The notes under the pieces were generated by a model. It worked only from the letters and a program-made list of their open reading frames with translations. It was not told where the DNA came from and did not search any database. 64,000 nucleotides of DNA from the NCBI GenBank assembly GCA_025667525.1, contig CM046877.1, forward strand, positions 261,737,706 through 261,801,705, given 5' to 3'. This document shows positions 32,815-41,523 of this stretch, piece after piece. Positions within the stretch are counted from its first letter, which is position 1. The number at the start of each line of letters is the position of its first letter. The translations under genes and the position numbers were made by a program. Source of the DNA: Glebionis coronaria (Eukaryota > Streptophyta > Magnoliopsida > Asterales > Asteraceae).

Positions 32815-33414
32815 AAGCATTGAAGCTTTTTAAAGAATACATGTTGGTAGACATGTATTGTTGAACAATTTTATTTTATCTTGTATATGCATTAACTTGT
32901 GATTGCATGTTAGTATTTTCATTTTTCTTGATCCCTAATGTTAATTATTCCTTCATGTTTGTGTTTTACATAGCTTTGTGCATGCCTTTTGATAGTTAGC
33001 TTATTGGATTATGATCTGTAGTTAACTTTGGCTTGTAAAACCTTTGGGAAAAATCTAGGTTTATCAAAAACTGAAATGGGAAATTTTTGAAAACCTTCTG
33101 GTCGCGGTTCCATATCGACCTGCGGTTCCTTATCGATAAGGTACCGCCGGTCCTAGATACGAAACCGCCGGCCACTGTGCACGACAGCATCTTTGCTTTA
33201 CACTGTTTTCTTAATTTTGTGTAAACCTTGCATGATTTTCAGTAATAAACTGCACATTTCCTAAACTCGGGTATCTAAATTCATTATTCACCTAAAATGA
33301 TTTTAACCCATTACTAGTTTGGATCATCCCCTCAACCATTTAAACCCACCTTGTTTGCCATGTTCTTCACACATCAAACATACTTCCCTAAACCTTAAAC
33401 CACCCTAATCAACC
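32815..33414 (+). other. Spacer between Orf1 and Orf2 of element B
   Basis: Holds palindrome copy 3 and no frame of interest. Confidence 0.6.
33122..33147. repeat. Compound palindrome, copy 3 (before Orf2)
   Basis: GCGGTTCC, TTATCGATAA, GGTACCGC: one mismatched pair. Flanked by GCGGTTCCATATCGACC upstream and GATACGAAACCGCC downstream, which can form an outer stem. Confidence 0.9.
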
Positions 33415-34113
33415 ATGGTCTATACCAAAACCTCAAACACTTCCAAGACCTCCACCCCAAGAAAAACACTCAAAATAAGGGTTAAGGTAGCTAAGCCTAA
33501 CTCTTCACCTTTCCACACACCTAAGAATGAGAATGCTCCTATTCTCATTTCTTCATCACCTTCCCCACCTCTTGCACCTTGCAAGACTTCTTCCACCCAT
33601 GGTACTAACCACTCCATTGGTTCTACCTCCTCTTCATTCAATTCTAGAATGAATGAGCTTTCTTCACCCTTCACTCCAAGTGCACCCTTGGAAGTGACCA
33701 CACAACCTCAACCAATCCAAAGCATTCCTTTTGGGAATGACTTTGATGACACTTTGGTGACTTCACCATTTACCCCTCACAACTCACCCATTTCACCAAC
33801 CTTGGAGGATTTACCTCCACACTCACCCATTTCCCCTTTGGGGAACATGCCTCCACTTTCACCCACATCACCCTTGGAGAACTTGCCTCCTCCACCTCCA
33901 CCCAACTCAAACATCCCAATTTTGGGTGTCCCTCTTTCCCTCCTCTTGGATGATCCTTACTTTGGGTTTCAACAAACTCATGGTCCTAGATGTCCATGTT
34001 GTCTCTACAACCACTTCCTCATCCAAAACCGAAGGATGGATATGTATGGACTACATAGGGGTTTGCAAGATTTCTTGCTTACCTTGTTCTCCATGACTCT
34101 TCCTAGGAGATAA
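33415..34113 (+). CDS. Pro/Ser/Thr-rich small protein Orf2 of element B (232 aa)
   Basis: ATG at 33415 in ACCATGG context, 268 bp after the palindrome. Basic N-terminus (KTLKIRVKVAKPNS), then a low-complexity region with repeated PHSPISP, PLSPTSP and LENLPPPPPP units (about 115-165), then a C-terminal HGPRCPCC motif at 189-196 and GLHRGLQDFLLTLFS. Orf3 has the same order of parts: Pro-rich body, HGxxCxCC, then FLLT. I do not recognise the family. The CxCC-H cluster could bind metal (inference). No transmembrane helix. Confidence 0.75.
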   Translation: MVYTKTSNTSKTSTPRKTLKIRVKVAKPNSSPFHTPKNENAPILISSSPSPPLAPCKTSSTHGTNHSIGSTSSSFNSRMNELSSPFTPSAPLEVTTQPQPIQSIPFGNDFDDTLVTSPFTPHNSPISPTLEDLPPHSPISPLGNMPPLSPTSPLENLPPPPPPNSNIPILGVPLSLLLDDPYFGFQQTHGPRCPCCLYNHFLIQNRRMDMYGLHRGLQDFLLTLFSMTLPRR

Positions 34114-34858
34114 ATGATGGAGTTCTTTTAATAAAGATTTTCAACAACAACCCAAAGAAAAACTACCTATCTAGATCTTATGATAAGCTAGCTATGTATT
34201 AGTTAGTTTTATTTATCTTTGTACTTGTTTCCTTACTCATGAATGTTTTATGTTGTTGACTTATGGATTTGGCTTTGTGTGATTCTATCCTTTTGTGCAC
34301 ACTAATCAACTTTAATTTGAAATTAAAATTGAACCTAAATCTATCACAACCCCTAAAACTTGACTAAAATTGGTTCAAAATGATATCTAATTATTTTGTC
34401 ACCCTTTGTCAAGACATTCTTTGTGAATGTGTTGCTTTATGCAACCCTAGCATATTTTGGTTGTAATAGAGGTAAAAATCCAAGATTTGCAATTTTTTGA
34501 ACAAGTCTTAGTTTTTCCCAAAACCCAGGAAAAACTTGGTTTAAAGTCCTCTGGACGTGGTTCCTTAAGGACCCGCGGTTCCTTAGTGATATGGAACCGC
34601 CGGCCCATATAAGGTACCGCGGCCAGAATGTGACTTTTGACGAATTTTTGGTCAAAACCTTTAAACCCTATTCCCAGTCAAGATTCCTTGTTTACTCAAA
34701 TTGACTAAACATTCATTGACAATACACATTTTGTATTCAAATTCTTACCTTGATTACATTTTACTTATACCCCAACCTTGAGATTTCATTCTCACACCTT
34801 CCCAACCTTGAGAATTCATTCTCACATTACCTTGAGATATCATTCTCACACTCTCACA
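34114..34858 (+). other. Spacer between Orf2 and Orf3 of element B
   Basis: Holds palindrome copy 4 and three tandem copies of CCTTGAGA(T/A)(T/A)TCATTCTCAC (34775-34851) just before the Orf3 ATG. Confidence 0.7.
34575..34600. repeat. Compound palindrome, copy 4 (before Orf3)
   Basis: GCGGTTCC, TTAGTGATAT, GGAACCGC. Flanking half-sites GTGGTTCCTTAAGGACC and AAGGTACCGCGG. The two arms have changed together (GGTTCC with GGAACC), keeping the stem. Confidence 0.92.
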
Positions 34859-35404
34859 ATGCCTAACTCCTACATTCCTAACCTTGACATTTCTTTGTCA
34901 CAACCCCACTCACCCAAAGCTTGCTCATCCAAGCTTTCAAAGAAACCGAAAATCTCGGTTCGACCCGTTTGGTTTAAGAATAATGAACCATCTTCGTCCA
35001 AACCACCCAAATACCCTACCCTCTCTCCAATCAAGTATTGGAATGAGACTTACACCATAAACCCCATCACCGGAGCAAAAGAACATGTTCCACCACCACC
35101 GCAATCCTTCAATACCCCCCAACTCAATGACCTTTCCACCTTCCCAAACCTCACAAGGCATTGTGAAAACACTTCCAAACCCTTTACCCCACCACCACCA
35201 AACTCTAAGTTTGATGCCATACCCACATCAAACGATTTTGTGTTGCATCATGGATCCTCGTGTGATTGTTGCCGATTTCAACAAATTGAACTTGCTCATG
35301 TGTATGAGAAGTTAAATCTTCTTGAATTCCTCCTCACTCGACCTCCTATTCAAGTTTTCGTTCCGGTGGACAAAACTTCGAATGATGCATCGTCGTCTTT
35401 TTAG
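34859..35404 (+). CDS. Pro/Ser-rich small protein Orf3 of element B (181 aa)
   Basis: First ATG of the frame at 34859, 259 bp after the palindrome, close to the 268 bp of Orf2. Seen: NLDISLSQPHSPK, a Lys-rich stretch, YPTLSPIKYWNETYTINPITGAKEHVPPPPQS, a Pro-rich region, then HGSSCDCC at 131-138 and LNLLEFLLTRPP. It resembles Orf2 in the order of parts and the HGxxCxCC...FLLT ending, suggesting descent from one duplicated module. No known family recognised. Confidence 0.7.
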   Translation: MPNSYIPNLDISLSQPHSPKACSSKLSKKPKISVRPVWFKNNEPSSSKPPKYPTLSPIKYWNETYTINPITGAKEHVPPPPQSFNTPQLNDLSTFPNLTRHCENTSKPFTPPPPNSKFDAIPTSNDFVLHHGSSCDCCRFQQIELAHVYEKLNLLEFLLTRPPIQVFVPVDKTSNDASSSF

Positions 35405-36036
35405 TTTTATTTTATTTTTAGCAATCTTGGAAAATATCACTATTAGACTAAGCTTGTGCTTAGTGGTTTATTTTCCATATTTATTGCTTTTCGATACTCA
35501 TACTATGTGTATGACTATCCTCTTTGTTGTATTATTATTTTTTTTAACTTTTGTGTTATTTATGTGCTATCTAATTAGTTCTATCTTTGAGTTGATCTTG
35601 GTTAAATTTTTACAATTGCTTATGGGTGATTCCATCAATTCTAAAGCTTTAACCCATTGACAAGCCTATCATCTTCATTTTATTGAAGGTTGATTTTGTC
35701 AATTACCTCTTTGGACATACTTAGCAAAATACTTGCTTCTAATTTGAGATTTCTTTCTCCCTCTCAAGTTACTTAGTAGGTAGTGATCATATATACATTG
35801 GTGTTTCTTTCCTTTCTACTAACCTTTGTGTAGCATGTCACCTTAGCTCACAAACTTGGTGCCCCAAGCAAGGGGTAGCAACCACCAAGGGGGAGCTACT
35901 AGCAAAGTTTGATGCACTTCAAAGACTTATGCTAACCTTTTTGCTACGACAAAGGGGGAGAAATGATAGTGATAAACTAGTTAATAATTCCATAGTTTGT
36001 GTTTATACGTAAATGAGTTTATCGTTTGTCGTAATC
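35405..36036 (+). other. 3' noncoding region of element B with extra purine tracts
   Basis: Besides the tract next to the LTR, CCAAGGGGGAGC (35886-35896) and CAAAGGGGGAGAAA (35950-35963) occur. Multiple tracts are known in some copia lineages. Confidence 0.6.
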
Positions 36037-36050
36037 AAAAAGGGGGAGAT
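36037..36050 (+). promoter_or_regulatory. Polypurine tract of element B
   Basis: AAAAAGGGGGAGAT directly before the 3' LTR. Confidence 0.9.
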
Positions 36051-37646
36051 TGTTAATGCAAGTAATGCCTAAAAACATTATTAGTGTTAACTAATCTTTC
36101 TTAGTTTTGATCACAACAAACCATACAACACATTTAGTGTAGAAACACAAAATGAATTATTTAACTAACACTATCATCAAGGTAATAATCATATCACTAA
36201 CCTTTCTTAATCATACTTAGTGATCATCAAAATGATTATCCTTAAAACTCACTTTTGCTAATAAGACAAAAGACTTTTTAATAAACTTTCTTTTTTAGAA
36301 AATGTTTTATTAAAATGGAAAATGAAAATTTGAAAATGGCATATTCCAGATGCTGTTAGAATATCCTTTGAAGGGTTTAAATACCTCAGATATTCCCACC
36401 CCACTAAAAGACAAAAAAAGGGAGCGGAGTCTAGTGGCGGTACCTTAAGTACCTACGCGGTACCTTAGCGATATGGTACCGCGGGGTGAGATAAGGTACC
36501 GCGCACAGTAGCCGTTATAGATCCGTTGTAACTTTGTCTCCTTTAAATAGTGGGTCAAATCTCATTTTCCAGCAAGCCTCTTGGACGATTTTCTCAGCCC
36601 TCTTTCTATTTTCTATAGCATAATCATTAGTAAATGATCACTTAATTTGTTAAGGATGTTTACATATGATTATCCTTTTGATCCCCTCCTTTACCATGTC
36701 CAATGAGAAGATCACTCACTCACTAGTGTAGTGATAAAGATGAATTTATGAGCTAGTCATATTCATCATGATACCCCTTTTTGTTTTAGGTCAATTCAAT
36801 GTATTTATGAATACTTGGACTAGTTGTGTTCATCCAAGTTATTTGTGAATACTTGGATTTGTTGTGTACATCCATTGCATATGTGTTTGCTTGGATTTGT
36901 GTTGTGTAAATCCAAGCTACATGTGTGTACTTGGATAAGTCTAGTTGAGTTGTAATAGATTTGATTAGGAGTTCTCACTAAACTATAAAGTGATGTGGTT
37001 GTGTCTTGTGAGTTCTCACTAAACTTTAAAGTGATTAGTAGTTGTGTTGTGTGAAGTTCTCACTTAGCTTCAAAGTGAAGAGTCGTGAAGATTGGTTCTA
37101 GCTTTCGATTAGAACTCGACATCTAGCCTTGTGTCGTAAAATGGTGAAGTAGGCAACGTCGTGAAGATTGGTTCTACCTTTCGATTAGAACTCGACATCT
37201 AGCCTTGTGTCGTTAAATTATGAAGTAGGCAACGTCGTGTAGATTGGTCCTAGCTAAAGATTAGGTCTCGACATTTAGCTTAGTGTCGGAAAATAATGTA
37301 AGCAACGATGTAAGGTTTTCTCCGCCGAGAAGGGAGCTTGTGGATATAGTGGAAATCTCGAGTAGGTGTACTCGAGGAGTGGAGTAGAAACGAGGATAGA
37401 GCCTCGTTGTCGAACCACTATAAATCTTGGTGTCTTCCCACTAGGTTGTCTCCTTCCTTGCTCTTTACTTATTTCATTATCATTATACTTGCTTATTAGT
37501 CTTGCTAGTGCATTTCAATTGAACCTAATCATTATGCAACTTAGCTTTAAATAAAAGATATTTTTGATACAAACCAAATTAAAAGAAATTTTAATTTGGT
37601 CACCAATCGAAGAGAAACTATTCAACCCCCCCTTCTAGTTTCTACA
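36051..37646 (+). repeat. 3' LTR of element B (1596 bp)
   Basis: Matches 28088-29681 with about 18 substitutions and a 2 bp indel by eye. Carries the same three tandem arrays. Confidence 0.93.
36457..36482. repeat. Compound palindrome, copy 5 (3' LTR)
   Basis: Same 26 bp sequence as copy 1. Confidence 0.9.
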
Positions 37647-37651
37647 GAATC

Positions 37652-40040
37652 TTTGACTTTGCTTAGTATACCGTAATGTCACCTTCTCGAGACAAAATAT
37701 AGACACGGACCGAATGGCTTTGACATTCGTCCTAAATCGGTCGGTGAAAACCGTTACACGATATTAAATATCGTACCTGTGATTAGGTAGATTCAATTAA
37801 GAATCTCCTTGACAGGGTTTCATGGCAGTACTAGCCGTTCTCTTTACTCGACCGTCTCAAAGTAAGACTGCAAACATAAAGAGTGAATCAATTGGATAAA
37901 TATCCGCTTGATTAAAGTCGTCAATTCAAATTTCTGGAACAAGTTTGATTCATAAAGAATCTTACCATTGTTGCTTTCCATTTGACACAAGCTTGATTCA
38001 TAAAGAATCTCGCAAGTCACCTACCGTAGCGTTGTTTGATGTTGACGCTAGAAGGATTTCCATTCGTCACTGTGAATATTAATGAATATCACTCTGAATT
38101 CTGGCAAGACCATAAAGATATTGCGTAGAAACCTGAAACGAGTTTGAATCAAATAAAGAAACAAACCACTGTTGCTTTTCAGTTTTACATATGTTCAATT
38201 CATAAGAATCTTACACATGACCTATCGCAGTGTTGTTTGAAGTTAACACTGGAAGGATTTCCACTCATCATTGTGAATACTAAGTAGTATCACTCTGAGT
38301 GTTCTGGCAATATCACAAGGATATAGCGTAGGACTCTCTTGTTCGTCATCCGTGTGTCCTAACGAGATTTGATTGATCTCTTGGCTCTAGAATCGATTTT
38401 TGCACTTTTAGTGGTCGGAGGTTGGAGCAGATGCCACCTATTCAATATCAACTATCTCGAAGTGAGAAAGTCAATAGAAGTTAATTTTTTCTCCGTGACA
38501 ATAAAACAAACTTCTTTTGAGAGATGCCTGAGTCAACTGGGAAAGGGTTGTGCATTACATCACTAGGTCCATGATGTGTTGTCTTCATGATGTGTTGACC
38601 CGGTTTCTGCCTAAGTTGTATGGAGGGCTAATTTCTTTTCACTCTTTATCCTTACATTACTTTTTCATTTTTCAACCCCTTCAATGCTTACCAAGACGTC
38701 ATTACTAGTACCTTGTTGTGATTGTTCCAGTGATAGCTTAAGTACTTAGTTGGCATTCAGCTACGTTCACATTCTACTCCATCTTTCCTAAGGACTTCTA
38801 ATACTCTATTGGATTGTCCCTGGGAAGATCCCTCCGGTTCTGGTTGGATCATAGGACTTAAACCTAACCACCCTTTTACACCAATAACGTCGTGGATTAA
38901 AGATGTTGTGGGTTTTTGATCGTAACCATAAGTGCTTCAGTCGTTAGATCACATTTTAATCACATTTTCTCCCCTATCTATAATATATAAAATCGTTTGA
39001 TATTAGAGATACCAAATTTGATTAAAATATATTGCGAAAAAAATAGTCTTGAAAACTTTCGGGAGAAAAATTTGTTTTGCTTGCATGAACTAATTGGAAC
39101 AATTTATGTAGTGTCGAGCGCACAATTTTTGAAAAATTTTGAATAATCATTGAAAAACTCTTAAAAAATTGTACTCGAACACTACATGTTCATGAACACA
39201 TAAAATATTGTCGTTGAAGAATGTGCTCATGGACATCAACGCTTTTTCATGTGAATAATACCAAATGATACTTACACACAATGTGTTGGATACATAAAAT
39301 TGTTTTGGTATAACATATCCAACAACATTAAACTTTAATTTTGAAAAGCTCCCCCTCAAAAATTGATGCAATTGAAATGTCATGACGAGGATATGATCCA
39401 CATTAAACTTTTGAGGATAGGAGTTGTTGAACACACAATTTTTGAAAGATTTTGAATAATCATTGAAAACTCTTGAAAAAATTATGTTCAACGCTTTTTG
39501 AAAAATCCCTTCTTTTTGGCGAAGTGGTTTTTCTAAAGCATAAACTTGAGTTCATAGACGTTGAATGTCTTGACAAATCCACTCAAGTGTAAGAAGATTT
39601 CTCTTCTTTTGCTGAGGGTAAGAGCACTAAATGGTACACTCCCCCGTGAATATAGATCCGGGTCGTAATCTGATAGTAATCACAAGTCATTGTGTTGAGC
39701 TCAAAACGTTGAATGTTTTGGGACATGCTCAACCGTAGCTAGATTGCTCTACCCGTTGTTGGAAAAATTGTCCAACATAGACATTTTCCTTTATTAAAAG
39801 AAGAAATGACATGTTTTGAAAAATATTTACAACTTTCATTCGAGCTTTATGTACACCCCCGTGTCGTTATTGAGCGACATTTCTAGGGGCGTCCATATTA
39901 TCGATACTGAAAGACATGTCGAGAAGAATATTTTGGTATTTTTGAAAGATTTTTCCATTTTTTATTTTGTTTTTCTACGTTTTATATTTTTGTATTTTGC
40001 TTTTCCATAACTATATACAAGTAGATGTTCGAAATATGAA
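37652..40040 (-). other. 3' noncoding region of element A
   Basis: No long frame. Two tandem copies of a 200 bp unit at about 37940-38340 (shared words GTTGTTTGA(T/A)GTTGACGCT-like, AAGGATTTCCA, AATATCACTCTGA). Near 39540-39810 there are two of the 138 bp units also found in C. 39800-40008 aligns with 600-787 of element C. Confidence 0.65.
37940..38340 (-). repeat. Two tandem 200 bp units in element A 3' region
   Basis: Each runs from a GTTTGA(T/A)TCA-like start through TTGCTTT(C/T)CA, GTTGTTTGA, GGAAGGATTTCCA-like, to GGATATTGCGTAG-like. Strongly diverged from each other. Confidence 0.6.
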
Positions 40041-40640
40041 TCAAGCAGGTACCTTTGCCAGAATCTCCAGGTCTGCTGGAGTCAAACATCTCATACCAAT
40101 TTGCCTAACGAGGTACTCAAATCTATTTTTCGACAAAGCTTTCGTAAACAAGTCGGCTAACTGATAATCCGTTCCGACAAAATATAATTCAAAGATGTTG
40201 CGTTCAGTTTGTTCCTTGATGAAGTGATATCTGACATCAATGTGCTTCGTGCGGGAATGTTGTACCGGATTGTAGGAGATGGCTATGGCCGACTTTGATT
40301 CACAGTACATAGGTACTTTATCAAAGTGGAAGCCATAATCCGTGAATTGTGTTCTCATCCAAAGAACTTGAGCACAACACGCAGATAGGGACACACACTC
40401 TGCTTCGGCTCATGAAAGTGACATGCAATCCTGCTTCTTGGAAGACCATCCCACGAGCTTATCTTGTCCTAGAAATTGTGCACCACCAGAAGTACTTTTT
40501 CGAGTATCAAGACACCCTGCGTGATCAGAATTTGAATAGGCCGTTAGAAAGAAACTGGTTTCCTTCGGATACCAGAGTCCCAAATGAATAGTATTCTTTA
40601 GGTACCGAAAGATCCGTTTAACCTCTTTGAGGTGCTTTTC
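40041..40640 (-). pseudogene. Copia RNase H (element A)
   Basis: Seen: STSGGAQFLGQDKLVGWSSKKQ (about 40540-40430), MSLSACCAQVLWMRTQ, SAIAISYNPVQHSRTKHIDVRYHFIKEQ, and the end DLFTKALSKNRFEYLVRQIGM. The C-terminal 117 codons are open; a stop separates them from the N-terminal part, at the place where an S-AEAEY motif normally falls. Role by family: removes template RNA. Non-functional. Confidence 0.85.
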
Positions 40641-41523
40641 AGTATGTCGGGCTTGATATCGTGCATGTATGTGTAATATCTGGTCTGCTTGATGTCAAGT
40701 ACATGAGGGACCCGATCATTGAACGATATCTCGTTTAATCTATGGGTAATCTCTCCAAGTCAACATCTAGGGATGTGGTTGATAATGGTGTCCCAACGGG
40801 GTCACATGAGGTCATACCATGCTTTTTGATTATCTCTTGACAATACTTAGCTTAGTTAATAAAGATACCACTTGGGGATTGGTGAACTTGAATTCCAAGA
40901 AAGAATTTTAGTTTGCCCATCATTGACATTTCAAATTTGCTGTACATCAAATTTTCAAACCATTTTGAAAGTTTTGGGTTTGTAGACTCGAAAATAATGT
41001 AATCAACATAAATCTGCACAAGCAAAATGTCATCCCCAGATTTATATATGAACAAAGTTAGATCAATAGAACCTTTTGAGAAACCTTTGGATACTAGAAA
41101 TTTCGAGAGCTCATCGTACCACGCCCTTGGAGCTTGTTTTAGTCCATATAGTCCTAGTTGAGTGACATATATTTCTTCTTTCAAAGGACTGTTAAGAAAT
41201 GTTGTCTTTACATCCATTTGATAAACGATGAATCCCTTATGTGCAGCATAGGCAAGGAAAATCCTGACCGCTTCCATACGATCCACTGGTGCAAATGATT
41301 CCTAAAAATCAATACCCTCTCTCTGGCCATACCCCTAAGCCACTAGGCTAGATTTGTTCTTGATGATCGTGTTTTCTTCATCCATCTTGTTTTTCCAGAT
41401 CCATCAAAGATTTAACGGTATTACATCGTATGGTCTGTCAACAAGTTCCCAGACCTTAAGTCTTTCAAATTGTTGAAGTTCATCCGTCATCGATTCAATC
41501 CAAGCATGATCAGCCATGGCTTC
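40641..41523 (-). pseudogene. Copia reverse transcriptase, 5' part cut off by insertion H (element A)
   Basis: Seen: GIDF-ESFAPV and [17 protein letters not shown] with in-frame TAG codons at two points (about 41291-41340), then [42 protein letters not shown], and the catalytic box as YVDY at 40999-41010 in place of YVDD, so the second catalytic Asp is lost. Then [28 protein letters not shown], a stop, and AKYCQEIIKKHGM. The sequence is interrupted by element H at 41523; the N-terminal part resumes beyond 53912. Confidence 0.88.

Larger units (their letters stand above)
28088..37646 (+). mobile_element. Element B: non-autonomous LTR retrotransposon with three novel ORFs (9559 bp)
   Basis: LTRs 28088-29681 and 36051-37646, TG...CA, duplication GAATC (28083-28087 and 37647-37651). 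Initiator-Met type primer site directly after the 5' LTR, polypurine tract AAAAAGGGGGAGAT before the 3' LTR. About 18 differences between LTRs by eye (about 1%). The interior codes for a 406 aa Orf1-like protein and two small Pro-rich proteins; no protease, integrase, RT or RNase H is recognisable. LTR length, primer and several GGGGGAG runs resemble SIRE/Maximus-type copia elements, so a relative of that group may supply enzymes (inference). Confidence 0.93.

Noticed and set aside
29401..37554. Identical 62-codon frames at 29401-29589 and 37366-37554
   Set aside because: They lie in the two LTRs of element B, with no coding signature; identity comes from LTR duplication.
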